A stretch of 64,000 bases of DNA from NCBI GenBank assembly GCA_029866125.1, contig JARWZZ010000015.1:1-64000 (forward strand), given 5' to 3'. Below are positions 8,192 through 17,974 of the stretch, piece by piece (positions within the stretch are counted from its first letter, which is position 1; every line of letters starts with the position of its first letter). The stretch is from Limnobacter sp. (lineage in GTDB: Bacteria > Pseudomonadota > Gammaproteobacteria > Burkholderiales > Burkholderiaceae_B). The position numbers and the translations under genes were made by a program. A model generated the notes under the pieces. The model ran no database searches. It saw only the letters and a program-made list of their open reading frames with translations, and was not told where the DNA came from.

Positions 8192-9175
8192 ATGAGCAAC
8201 ACAGGCAGAGTTTATCAGATTGACCAAATTTTGGCGGCGCGCCAGTTTGTAACACGGGATGAGCTTTTGGAGCGCCTTGAGGTGTCATGGGCAACCCTTA
8301 AACGTGACCTGGCCTACATGCGCGACCGCTTGAATGCACCCATCATTTTTGACCGCGAGCTGGGTGGCTATCGGTTTGAAGACAATGACGGCCAGGTGGG
8401 CCCTCAGTATGAACTGCCCGGTCTGTGGTTTGATGCCAACGAAATCCACGCCCTGCTGACCATGCAACACCTGCTGTCTAACTTGGACTCCGGCGGGCTT
8501 TTGGGCCCCCATGTGCAGCCTTTGTTGGCAAGGTTAACAGGCATATTGGGCACCACGGATGACGCGATTGATGAAATCGAAAAGCGGATCAAAATTGACA
8601 CTGCAGGCGCACGCCATTTTGAGCTGGATCAATTCCAAGCCATTGGCGCAGCTTTGCTGCAGCGCAAACGCATGAATATTCAATACCACGCGCGTGGTAC
8701 TGACGAAGTGACTGAGCGGGAAATTTCCCCCCAACGCCTGATTTTCTACAAAAACAATTGGTACTTGGATGCTTGGTGCCACCTGCGCAATGCTTTGCGC
8801 TCATTCTCAGTGGATGCGGTGCTGCAAGCCGAAATTCTGGAAAGCAACGCCAGAAACGTGTCTGAGAAAAACCTCAACGAAACTTTGGGCGCAGGTTACG
8901 GAATATTCTCAGGCAAACATGCGCAGTGGGCCACCCTGCACTTCAGCGCAGAACGTGCACGCTGGGTAGCCACTGAACAATGGCACCCCAAGCAAAAAGC
9001 GGCTTACTTGGACAACGGTAAATTTGAGCTGCAAATACCCTATGCCGACGACCGAGAATTGGTCATGGATATTTTGCGCCACGGCGGCGATTGCGAAGTG
9101 ATCAGCCCACCAGAATTGCGGCAGCGAGTTAAAGCAGAGTTAAAACGCATATCCAAGTTTTACACCAAGGACTAA
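8192..9175 (+). CDS. HTH/WYL-domain transcriptional regulator (YafY-like)
   Basis: N-terminal HTH (TRDELLERLEVSWATLKRDLAYMRDRL), WYL-like ISPQRLIFYKNNWYLDAWC; start 8192 fits the SD better than 8162. Confidence 0.88.
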   Translation: MSNTGRVYQIDQILAARQFVTRDELLERLEVSWATLKRDLAYMRDRLNAPIIFDRELGGYRFEDNDGQVGPQYELPGLWFDANEIHALLTMQHLLSNLDSGGLLGPHVQPLLARLTGILGTTDDAIDEIEKRIKIDTAGARHFELDQFQAIGAALLQRKRMNIQYHARGTDEVTEREISPQRLIFYKNNWYLDAWCHLRNALRSFSVDAVLQAEILESNARNVSEKNLNETLGAGYGIFSGKHAQWATLHFSAERARWVATEQWHPKQKAAYLDNGKFELQIPYADDRELVMDILRHGGDCEVISPPELRQRVKAELKRISKFYTKD

Positions 9176-9178
9176 GCC

Positions 9179-9769
9179 ATGGGTCACACCGCCGAAGCCA
9201 CGTTTACCTCCCTACAAAACAGCACAGCTGAAGACTGGGCGACAATCGCCAAAGAATTTGGCGCATTTGCTCAAAACCTGCCCGAGCGGATTTTGAAACA
9301 CCTGCAGCTACTGGACGGGGATTTTGGCGGATTTCCCGTGGATCGGCTTACCCACTGTTTGCAAACTGCCACGCTGGCCCACAAGGCGGGTAAAGATGCA
9401 GAGTATGTGGTGTGCGCCCTGCTTCACGACATTGGTGACACCTTGGGCAGCTACAACCATGCAGACGTGGCTGCAGTGTTGTTGGAACCCTTTGTCAGCG
9501 AAGAAAATCATTGGATGATCAAGCACCACGCCATATTCCAAGGGTATTACTTCTTCCACCATTTGGGCATGGACAGAAACATGCACAAAAGCTTTGAAGG
9601 GCACCCCCACTACGCTCACACCAAAGAGTTTGTGGAACAATTTGACTCCCCAGCCTTCGACCCCAAAGCCGAAACCTACCCCTTAAGTTTTTTTGAACCC
9701 ATGGTGCGCCAAGTGATGGCTGCGCCCAAAAAGTCCCTGTACAAAGCAGTGATGGACAAAAGCCCCTAG
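9179..9769 (+). CDS. HD-domain phosphohydrolase-like protein
   Basis: DRLTHCLQTATLAHKAGKDAEYVVCALLHDIGDTLGSYNHADVAA..HHAIFQGYYFFHH. Confidence 0.8.
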   Translation: MGHTAEATFTSLQNSTAEDWATIAKEFGAFAQNLPERILKHLQLLDGDFGGFPVDRLTHCLQTATLAHKAGKDAEYVVCALLHDIGDTLGSYNHADVAAVLLEPFVSEENHWMIKHHAIFQGYYFFHHLGMDRNMHKSFEGHPHYAHTKEFVEQFDSPAFDPKAETYPLSFFEPMVRQVMAAPKKSLYKAVMDKSP

Positions 9770-9782
9770 CACTTCCAATCAG

Positions 9783-9810
9783 TCAAATTAGGCCTTTTTT
9801 CAGTCGATAA
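9783..9810 (+). promoter_or_regulatory. Possible FliA (sigma28)-type promoter for hybrid kinase
   Basis: TCAAATTA-N12-GTCGATAA. Confidence 0.3.
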
Positions 9811-9896
9811 CTGAAAGGTTAAAAACCGTAAATAGACCATAAAATGCTGTGATACCCTAAGCCAGTAGGTTTAGCCCTGCCCGCACGTGCCAGCAT

Positions 9897-12800
9897 TTGA
9901 GCAAGACTATGCAAAAGCCCAAGAAATCGCGAAGTTTCATCAGCCAGATGATTTTTATTAGCATGCTGGGCTTGATTTTGCTGGCAGCACCGTTGGCTCT
10001 GTTTGGCCATTATTATTTGGGTAAGCAAGCGCTTAGTAATGCCGAGAAAGACTTAAACGGCCGTGGCAAACGGTTTGCCATCATGCTGAGCACTCAATTT
10101 CGAGAAACCCTACGCTTGCTTGAAGTGTCTTCCCAAACACTCCAAGGCATCGACGGGGACACTGAAGTCCAACTCAAAGCCAAACAGATGATTACCGCCT
10201 TGGCCAAGGTCAATCCCGGCATGTTGTGGATCGGGTTAACGAATCCCCAGGGCGAGGTTATCGTCTCAAGGCAAAACTTTCTTGAAGGCCGCGATGTCAG
10301 CAAACGGCCTTGGTTTCAAAAGGGGTTAAACGGCTCCACCATCATGGACGTACACGAGGCAGTGCTGCTTGCCAAGTTGTTGCCCCCCAAAGCCGATGGG
10401 CCATACCGGTTTATTGATTTTGCAGTGCCGTTTGAATTCAAAGATCAAGCCAAAGGTGTTTTAGGTGTGCACATCGACTGGGACTGGTTGTTAAAGGAAG
10501 TGATTTACCGCTATGCCAGCAACTCCAATGGTGTGGAATACCTTGTGGTGACCCAAGGCGGCGACCTACGCGTGTCCACCACGCCTGAATGGTACAAGCC
10601 CGCCAACATAGCCCAACTGAAAGACCAAATTGGAAAAGTGGGCGATCAAGCTAAAAGCCCGGCCAAACTGACCCTGGTCACAGACGGCGGCACCACACGA
10701 GAATTCATTTACAAACGCATCCCCACCACTGAAACGCCAGAATTGGAATCAGTTGGCTGGGAGGTTATAGCGATTATTGACCATGCCACACTGGGCCGCC
10801 CCATCACAGACTCACTGCTGTTCGGCCTATTGGCCATGGTGCTGGGCGCTGTGGTTACCTTGGCACTGGTGGCTCAATCAGGCAAAAAATTATCCAAAGC
10901 CGCCGAACGCAAACTCCATGAGCTGGGTCAGTCTGAAAACCTGTCAGACCTTCTGGATGTGTCCACCATGCCCAGTGAAATGGTACCCATTGCCACCAAA
11001 GCCCACGCCTTGCTGGCAGACCTTAAAAGCAAGAGTGACAAATTGGCCAACACTTTGGCATTCACTCAGGAGCAATACTGGATCATCGGCGCACTGGTAA
11101 GGCAAGCTCCGGTACCCATTGCCATGATGGACCAAGAGCGCAGGTACATTGCCTCCTCCACACGCTGGAATGAGGAAATTTTAGACGGCTTACCCCATAC
11201 AGAGGGTTTGGCCCACACCGCCGTATTGCGCAACCTGCCCGAACGTTGGAGGCTGGCCGAAACACGTGGCCTACGGGGCGAAAGTGCCCATGGCACGGAC
11301 GAGCCTTGGGAAACTGCCGACGGCAAAGTCCGCTATGTAAACTGGGCCATCGAGCCTTGGCGCAAACCCGACGGGGCACAGGGTGGCCTTATTATCATGG
11401 CAGAGGATGTTACCTTTCAGCACCAAATTCAAAAGCAATTGGTTGAAAGTGAGGAGCGATTCAAACTGGCCGTGGAAGGTTTGGACGATGGGCTATGGGA
11501 TTGGGAAATAGACAAGCGCGAAATTTACTTCTCGCCCAATTGGAAAAAAATGCTGGGCTATGAAGACCATGAGCTACGCAACAGTGTAAAAACATGGCGA
11601 AACCTGATTCACCCCGAGGACATTGATCGGGTGGAGTCTGAGTTCAAACTGTGCCTTTCAACCCACCGGCAAATGCAATTTTCAACCGAGTTTAGGATGC
11701 AACATCAAGGTGGCGCTTGGCTGTCCATCTTGTCCCGAGCCCGCGTGTTGCGCCATGACAATGGCCACGCCTACCGTATGGTGGGCAGCCACGTGGACCG
11801 AACCACAGCCATTGAGTTGGAAGAGGAGCTACGAGAAGCCTTGGTAAGCGCCCGCGCAGAGCAAGAGGCCAATCAAGCGAAAAGCCAGTTTGTAGCCACC
11901 GTCAGCCATGAAATACGCAACCCATTGAACGGCGTGGTCGGCTTTGCCCACCTTTTGCATCAAGACTTGCCGGAAGGCGAATCCAAAACCAATGCCCGTT
12001 ATTTGATGCAAACCGCAGAGTCACTGTCACTCATTCTGACTGACCTGCTGGACCATGCCAAAATGGAAGCAGGCCACCTCAGCCTTCAGAAAGTACCCAC
12101 CAACGTGGCGGACTTGGTACAAAGCGTATCAGCAATGTCTCGAATTGCCTGCGAGTCCAAAGGCATACATTTCCGTGTTGAATGCGACCTGCCTTTTAAC
12201 CATTTGTTGGTAGACCCAGTCAGGCTGCGTCAGGTCATCCAAAACCTGCTGTCCAATGCAGTGAAATTCACCGCCAGTGGTGGCATTGAGCTGCTGGCAA
12301 AAATGGAGTCCCCCAGTGAAAGCGCTGGCACCAACAAACTGGTTGTCCGCGTCACCGACACCGGCGCAGGTATACCTGAGCACAAGCGGTCCGATTTGTT
12401 CAAACCCTTTAGCCAACTGCACACAGACCCTCAAAACAAACTAGGTGGCACAGGTTTGGGGCTGTCCATTGTCAACAATTTAGTGGATTTGATGGACGGC
12501 ACCCTCAGCTACATGCCCAACACGCCGCGTGGGTCAGTATTCGAAATTCGTATGCCTGTCCGCGCTGAGGACAAGGCCACAGTCAATCCAGGTGCTTCGA
12601 TGGAACAGCCAAGCGCGAAAACCAGACAAAATATTTTGATCGTTGATGACTCCGGATTCAACCTGCGAATTTTAAATGCGGTGCTTGAAAAAGCGGGCCA
12701 CCAAGTCACACAGGCCCAGTCCGGCATTGATGCCTTGAAGCTTGCCAAGGAGCGGGCTTTTGATTTCATGATGATAGACCTGGAAATGCCAGACCTGTCA

Positions 12801-13013
12801 GGCATCGAAGTCGTTAAAACCATACGGGCAGAACGCGGGCCCAACCAACAAGTCAGGATTGCATGCCTCAGCGGGCGTGAAGACCCCAAAGACATTCAAA
12901 ACGCCTTAAATTCTGGCTTTGACTGCTATTTCACCAAACCCCTGAAATTTGATCATTTGCTGCAAGCCGTGCTTACAATTAGAGACAAAAGCCTAGAAAA
13001 AATTACACCTTAG
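9897..13013 (+). CDS. Hybrid sensor histidine kinase (Cache-like sensor, PAS, HisKA, HATPase, REC)
   Basis: VSHEIRNPLNGVVGFAHLL H-box, GTGLGLSIV G-box, C-terminal receiver ILIVDDSGFNL..MIDLEMPDLSG. Confidence 0.93.
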   Translation: MSKTMQKPKKSRSFISQMIFISMLGLILLAAPLALFGHYYLGKQALSNAEKDLNGRGKRFAIMLSTQFRETLRLLEVSSQTLQGIDGDTEVQLKAKQMITALAKVNPGMLWIGLTNPQGEVIVSRQNFLEGRDVSKRPWFQKGLNGSTIMDVHEAVLLAKLLPPKADGPYRFIDFAVPFEFKDQAKGVLGVHIDWDWLLKEVIYRYASNSNGVEYLVVTQGGDLRVSTTPEWYKPANIAQLKDQIGKVGDQAKSPAKLTLVTDGGTTREFIYKRIPTTETPELESVGWEVIAIIDHATLGRPITDSLLFGLLAMVLGAVVTLALVAQSGKKLSKAAERKLHELGQSENLSDLLDVSTMPSEMVPIATKAHALLADLKSKSDKLANTLAFTQEQYWIIGALVRQAPVPIAMMDQERRYIASSTRWNEEILDGLPHTEGLAHTAVLRNLPERWRLAETRGLRGESAHGTDEPWETADGKVRYVNWAIEPWRKPDGAQGGLIIMAEDVTFQHQIQKQLVESEERFKLAVEGLDDGLWDWEIDKREIYFSPNWKKMLGYEDHELRNSVKTWRNLIHPEDIDRVESEFKLCLSTHRQMQFSTEFRMQHQGGAWLSILSRARVLRHDNGHAYRMVGSHVDRTTAIELEEELREALVSARAEQEANQAKSQFVATVSHEIRNPLNGVVGFAHLLHQDLPEGESKTNARYLMQTAESLSLILTDLLDHAKMEAGHLSLQKVPTNVADLVQSVSAMSRIACESKGIHFRVECDLPFNHLLVDPVRLRQVIQNLLSNAVKFTASGGIELLAKMESPSESAGTNKLVVRVTDTGAGIPEHKRSDLFKPFSQLHTDPQNKLGGTGLGLSIVNNLVDLMDGTLSYMPNTPRGSVFEIRMPVRAEDKATVNPGASMEQPSAKTRQNILIVDDSGFNLRILNAVLEKAGHQVTQAQSGIDALKLAKERAFDFMMIDLEMPDLSGIEVVKTIRAERGPNQQVRIACLSGREDPKDIQNALNSGFDCYFTKPLKFDHLLQAVLTIRDKSLEKITP

Positions 13014-13154
13014 AGTCGCATTCCAACAAAATGGTAATAAATAGTTTTAGTCTGAGCTTGCTTAGATATTTACAGCCGAGGATGTAAAGGTTTAAGATAA
13101 ATCGAAATTAGACTAGAAAAATCAATTCACCATTGATCATGGGAGACACCCAAC

Positions 13155-14132
13155 ATGGCCTTCACTCGCACACGCGCGGCCTCACGCCCTGCTTCATTGA
13201 CCGACACTGAGCTCAAACAGCGCAAGGTTAAGTTCCATTGGGAGGATACCCCACTGGACTGGATTCCAAACCAGCCCTATGCAAGCCATTTCATCAACGA
13301 AATCAATATGATTCTGCCAGCCGGGGAATTTTGGTTTTGCCGCCTTTACAACAAAGCGCTACCGTTGATTACCGATGAAAAGCTGAAAGAGGATGTGAAA
13401 GGCTTTATCAAGCAAGAAGCCATGCACGCACGCGGGCATTCCGCCGCCATGGACGAATACCTTGAACAGCGCGGCATCAGCACCGCCCGCAACCAAGCCA
13501 TCATGAAATACCTGTTTGAAACCGTATTGGCCGACGAACCCTTTGGTAAAAAAATGCCCAAGTGGATGGAGCGCCGCTGGCTGCTGCTGCGCTTGGGTTT
13601 GATTGCCGCAATCGAGCACCAAACCTGCGTGCTGGGCACCTATGCCTTGACCAATAAAAATTGGGACGATGCACAAGCAGACCCGGTGTTTTTGGACTTG
13701 ATCCGCTGGCATGGCGCTGAAGAAATTGAGCACCGAAGCGTCGCTTTTGACTTGTACCAGCATTTGGGTGGGGACTACATTTCCCGCTACTACCTCACTG
13801 CTGTGGCTTTGCCTATGATTATCGGTCTGTGGGTGGACGGCGCGGCCCATGTGATGAAACAAGATGTGCGTTTTGCCGACAAAAAGCCAAGCGTGTTCCG
13901 CCCATGGATGTGGTTAGAGTGGCAACGCACTGCCAAAAAGGGCATGTTACCTAGCCCTTTCAAATTGGTATGGGACAGCATGCCCTTCTTTAGCCCTTGG
14001 TATGACCCAGCAAAAGAAGGCTCAACCGAGATGGCGCAGGAATACCTGAAAAAATCACCGGCTGCATCCACAGCAGAATCCATCGAGACTGCAATCCGCC
14101 GCACCCATGCCAAAGAGTCTGTGGCTGTTTGA
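13155..14132 (+). CDS. Predicted metal-dependent hydrolase (PF10118-like)
   Basis: FIKQEAMHARGHSAAMDEYL and HGAEEIEHRSVAFDLYQHL. Confidence 0.8.
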   Translation: MAFTRTRAASRPASLTDTELKQRKVKFHWEDTPLDWIPNQPYASHFINEINMILPAGEFWFCRLYNKALPLITDEKLKEDVKGFIKQEAMHARGHSAAMDEYLEQRGISTARNQAIMKYLFETVLADEPFGKKMPKWMERRWLLLRLGLIAAIEHQTCVLGTYALTNKNWDDAQADPVFLDLIRWHGAEEIEHRSVAFDLYQHLGGDYISRYYLTAVALPMIIGLWVDGAAHVMKQDVRFADKKPSVFRPWMWLEWQRTAKKGMLPSPFKLVWDSMPFFSPWYDPAKEGSTEMAQEYLKKSPAASTAESIETAIRRTHAKESVAV

Positions 14133-14165
14133 TTTTCAAAGTAATCTGAAATACTGAAGACCCAT

Positions 14166-14207
14166 AAAAAAACCCCGAGGCACATTCAAAGTGCTTCGGG
14201 GTTTTTG
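14166..14207. terminator. Bidirectional terminator between convergent genes
   Basis: AAACCCCGAgGCAC-loop-GTGCtTCGGGGTTTTT. Confidence 0.9.
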
Positions 14208-14224
14208 TTTGTTGCCAGTGCTTG

Positions 14225-15337
14225 TTATGCAGTCACAGCCTGAGTTTGTGTTTCTTCTTTTCTAGTCCAGCGGTTGGCACGTCCAAAGGCGCCCAAGTCG
14301 TTAAACCGAACCCCATTCTCACGCATCACCACATGTGCGCGCTTGGCGGTCATCTGGCGAATGTAAAACGGGTCACGGACTACGAAATGGTGAATACCGT
14401 GGGTGGAGCCGAAGTTGAAGCAAAACAGGTGGGGTATAAAAAACCACTTACTGTTCAAAACCATACATTGCTGCACGAAATTGCCATCTTCAATATCACC
14501 GTAATAGTGCATATTGGAGCTGATGAAATTCAAGCAGAATGAACGCAGGATGTTTGGCGCGACCCAAGCAATCACTGCCATGTTGAAAATTTCGATGTTG
14601 TTGCTGATCCAAGCAGGGTAAGCCACCTCGTAACCGATCAGGCTGGAGCCAATTTCCACTGACCAGTAAATCAGGAACGCATGCCACGCAGCCCAGAAAG
14701 CGGTGGCAATTGGGAAGTTAACCGCAGAGCCCAATGCAACAATTTTTAACAAAATTTTGGGTGGAATTCGGTGAGCACGGAACACAACGCCCAAATTGGT
14801 GTCTACCGTCATGATGAGGCGCAAAATGCTCCACTTTTCGCCATTGGTAATGCCGCGCTCTTCCAAGTCGGTTTCAGTACCAGAGTGTTTGTGGTGGTGC
14901 AAATGCAAAGCGCGGCGGGCCCACGGGCTAATGGTGTTGGGCCTGCATAGCCAAACCCAAGCCATCATTAGATGATGCATGAATTTGTTTTTTCGGAAGT
15001 ACATGTAATGAATTAGGTCGTGTTCCAATTCATGCGTGAAGGACGCAAAGATGGCCGTGAGCGGGATGGACACATACCAAGGCATGTAACCTTGCCAAAA
15101 TGCCCAAGCACAGGCCACCATGCCAGCAAAACTTGCAATCAAGATCGTAAGACCAATTAAATCTTGATGCTTAAGAATGGGGTACTGGGCCCGGATGCGG
15201 TCGCCTTCGGCCATAATTTCGGCCTTGATTACAGCGATTCGCTTTTGGTCCTGTGCGTTGATACTGTTTTGTTTGATGCGTGAGCCACCCTGTGCGGCAG
15301 GCGCATCGCCAAAAAATTTGTTAAGTAAGTCAGACAT
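14225..15337 (-). CDS. Membrane fatty acid desaturase family protein
   Basis: His boxes HELEHDLIH, LHLHHHKHSGT, GIHHFV; start taken at MSDLLNKFFGDA. Confidence 0.85.
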   Translation of the reverse strand: MSDLLNKFFGDAPAAQGGSRIKQNSINAQDQKRIAVIKAEIMAEGDRIRAQYPILKHQDLIGLTILIASFAGMVACAWAFWQGYMPWYVSIPLTAIFASFTHELEHDLIHYMYFRKNKFMHHLMMAWVWLCRPNTISPWARRALHLHHHKHSGTETDLEERGITNGEKWSILRLIMTVDTNLGVVFRAHRIPPKILLKIVALGSAVNFPIATAFWAAWHAFLIYWSVEIGSSLIGYEVAYPAWISNNIEIFNMAVIAWVAPNILRSFCLNFISSNMHYYGDIEDGNFVQQCMVLNSKWFFIPHLFCFNFGSTHGIHHFVVRDPFYIRQMTAKRAHVVMRENGVRFNDLGAFGRANRWTRKEETQTQAVTA

Positions 15338-15488
15338 GTTCTGTCTCCGATCATTATTATTAGGCAGTGTATTAAGAGTACGTTTGTTCACATTACCAAT
15401 CTTGACTTTGACCGCCAAAGGCGTGACATTTCCCGCCATTATTCAATGTCAAGGTTAGGTAGATATCAATCTAGAATTAAAACAAATC

Positions 15489-16307
15489 ATGAGCACACAT
15501 TTTTCGAAAATTGAAGTCTTGGGCTGCAGCGGTGGCATTGGGGTAATAGGCGAAGGCACTACCTGTTTTTTGGTGGATGAGGATGTACTCATCGACGCGG
15601 GCACAGGCATGTTGCGCCTACCACTGGAAAGGCTGGAAAAAATCCGCCATGTGATTGTGACCCACAGCCATTTGGATCATATTTGCGGAATCCCGTTGAT
15701 GATTGACAGCGTATCCCGCGCAAACAGTGAGCCGCTTCAAATCCACGCCTTGCCGGAAACCATTCAAGCCCTACGCGACCACATGTTCAATGGCGTGATT
15801 TGGCCCGATTTCAGCCGCATACCCAGCATTGAAAAACCAGCCATTCAATATGTGGAGCTTGATTGTCAGGACGAACAACCTCATGCATTCAAAATCGGGG
15901 AACGGCTGTTCACCGCAATCCCCGTGCACCACAGCGTACCCAGCATTGGTTTGACGGTTGAAACCCCAACCGGGGCTTGGGCATTCAGCGGTGACACCCA
16001 CAAAACAGAAGAGTTTTATAAAATCATCAACCTGATGAAAGGCATGAGGCATGTGTTGGTGGAGGCCGCATTCCCCGACCATGAACTTTGGCTGGCCGAT
16101 TTGTCATTGCATTTGTGCCCAAGCCTGCTTGCCATTGAATTGGAAAAGCTGATTCCACAGGCCGAGGTGTGGATTACCCACCTCAAACCCAATGAAAAAG
16201 CGTTGATCGAGAAAGAAATCAAATCCTATTGCGACCCGGATGGGTTAAAACCCACCATTCAACAAGCCTTGGGGTTTCTCAAAACCGGGCAAGTATTTGA
16301 AGTGTAG
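15489..16307 (+). CDS. MBL-fold metallohydrolase
   Basis: LIDAGTG, THSHLDHICG, SGDTHKTEEF. Confidence 0.88.
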   Translation: MSTHFSKIEVLGCSGGIGVIGEGTTCFLVDEDVLIDAGTGMLRLPLERLEKIRHVIVTHSHLDHICGIPLMIDSVSRANSEPLQIHALPETIQALRDHMFNGVIWPDFSRIPSIEKPAIQYVELDCQDEQPHAFKIGERLFTAIPVHHSVPSIGLTVETPTGAWAFSGDTHKTEEFYKIINLMKGMRHVLVEAAFPDHELWLADLSLHLCPSLLAIELEKLIPQAEVWITHLKPNEKALIEKEIKSYCDPDGLKPTIQQALGFLKTGQVFEV

Positions 16308-16360
16308 TCAGTGAGGGGAACTCACTGAGGGGAAACTCACTGAGGGGAAACTCACTGAGG
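16307..16360. repeat. 15-bp tandem repeat (about 3.5 copies of CTCACTGAGGGGAAA)
   Basis: Copies at 16321-16335 and 16336-16350, with partial copies on both sides. Confidence 0.9.
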
Positions 16361-17974
16361 CGCAATTCGGCACAAGGCCTCAAACCCGTATTTTCTGGCA
16401 AAGGGGCAATCCAACACGGGCAGCGCTGATGGAATGTTGTAGTACTTTTGCGCTGCCTCTTTAAGCACCACATCCCTAAACAAACTGTAGTTAAAGTCTT
16501 TGCCATCCAGCACATAAAAAGGCACGCCCCCCACCGTCTTTTGCGTCACCACGATGTCGCTCAAGTATGGGGTGTATTTCTCCATCTCAAATGGCTTTTC
16601 TTTACTGACCACTCGAATGGGCTTGCCCGCCATTTGGCGCCAATCTACAAACACATCGTCATTGCGTGCATGGTATTTACCTGGGCCAAACACGGGCACC
16701 ACTTTGCCATAGTGGTAAGAAAGCAAAGCCGCGGGTGAATAGGCAATGGTAGTCAACACTGCACCGGCAGGCATGTCTGCAGTCAAGCCTTGAATAATGA
16801 CCGGCGTGTTGCGGTGGAAATTGACGTCCTCAGGAAAGCCTTTTTTGGACCAAATATTCGCATCCCCATGGCTTAAAAGCGCAAACACAATCAAATGGGG
16901 AAGCGACAAAGCGGCGTTGGCCCACACAAACTTCTTCAGTGTGCTGGCCTTGGCAGTGAACGCCAACATAACAAACGCCACCGGCAGAAAGCCCAATACC
17001 CAATGCAGGCCCACGGTTTTTTTCAAAGAAATAATGAAGAACAACAACAAAGGCAGCAGTAAAAGTGCCAGCAAAGCCCCTCTGGACTGGTAGGCGGCAG
17101 TCAAGTTCCTGCCGTTTTTGAGCAAGCTCCAAGCCGCCCAAGGGGTAATCAGGTAAATCATCATGCCCACATAAGTGGCCACGGTTGTAAAACCCAGGTG
17201 CGCGTCCTCGTGCCGGTTCACCAAGTTAAACATGATGTTGTTCCAGCAGTTGTAAGCGTTGTACATCACATTGACTGCCGCAAAAGGCAACACACCTGCC
17301 ATCAATGCGGCGGCATAAGCCCAGCGTTTGCGTTGCCACAGAATATGCCAACCCATGGCAAAACCCAGCAACACTGCGAAGTACTTGGACAGGAATGCAA
17401 GGCCTAAAAACGCACCGGCCAGAAACACACCAGCCACCGACTCCCTGCGCAAAGCCCTTACATAAGTGTAAATGGCCAAGCCCATGAAAAACACCAAAGG
17501 CGTGTCCGTGGTTACAAACACAAAATACCAAGACACGGGCAAACTGAGGTAAACAGCGCCCGCCAACCAGGCTTTGTCCTCCTGCTCGGCAGGCAACATT
17601 TGCCGTGCCAGCATCACAATACCGAAGCCCAAAATGGAAGTCAGGCAGATGGTAAAAGACCGGATGACCCAAGGCTCGTGGCTAATTTGGGTTAATACCC
17701 ACAGCAACCAACCCACCATGGGCGGGTGGTCGTAATAGCCCCAGTTGGGGAAATTGGCCCATTCGTGGAAAAAGGCCTCATCACCCGTCATTGGAAAATA
17801 CACACCCAACCAAATTTTGATGGCGAAGGTGATGAGCAAAGTCCAGCCAAAAAGTGATTTGCCTTGAGTCAAGGTTGAGTCCTCAGCCCAGTCAACAGAA
17901 GTTGTTTCATACCAAACTCGCAGCAACAACCAACACAGCCACCAAGGCAAAGCACAGCCAACTTTGCTTGTCAT
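16352..17974 (-). CDS. ArnT-like lipid-linked glycosyltransferase (GT39/GT83 type); 5' end uncertain
   Basis: FPMTGDEAFFHEWANFPNWGYYDHPPMVGWLLW; many TM segments. Confidence 0.8.
   Translation of the reverse strand: MTSKVGCALPWWLCWLLLRVWYETTSVDWAEDSTLTQGKSLFGWTLLITFAIKIWLGVYFPMTGDEAFFHEWANFPNWGYYDHPPMVGWLLWVLTQISHEPWVIRSFTICLTSILGFGIVMLARQMLPAEQEDKAWLAGAVYLSLPVSWYFVFVTTDTPLVFFMGLAIYTYVRALRRESVAGVFLAGAFLGLAFLSKYFAVLLGFAMGWHILWQRKRWAYAAALMAGVLPFAAVNVMYNAYNCWNNIMFNLVNRHEDAHLGFTTVATYVGMMIYLITPWAAWSLLKNGRNLTAAYQSRGALLALLLLPLLLFFIISLKKTVGLHWVLGFLPVAFVMLAFTAKASTLKKFVWANAALSLPHLIVFALLSHGDANIWSKKGFPEDVNFHRNTPVIIQGLTADMPAGAVLTTIAYSPAALLSYHYGKVVPVFGPGKYHARNDDVFVDWRQMAGKPIRVVSKEKPFEMEKYTPYLSDIVVTQKTVGGVPFYVLDGKDFNYSLFRDVVLKEAAQKYYNIPSALPVLDCPFARKYGFEALCRIAPQ

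Noticed and set aside
8192-9769. WYL regulator plus HD-domain gene as a possible phage-defence module
   Set aside because: No effector, nuclease, cyclase or defence island hallmark nearby; WYL regulators are also common in housekeeping contexts
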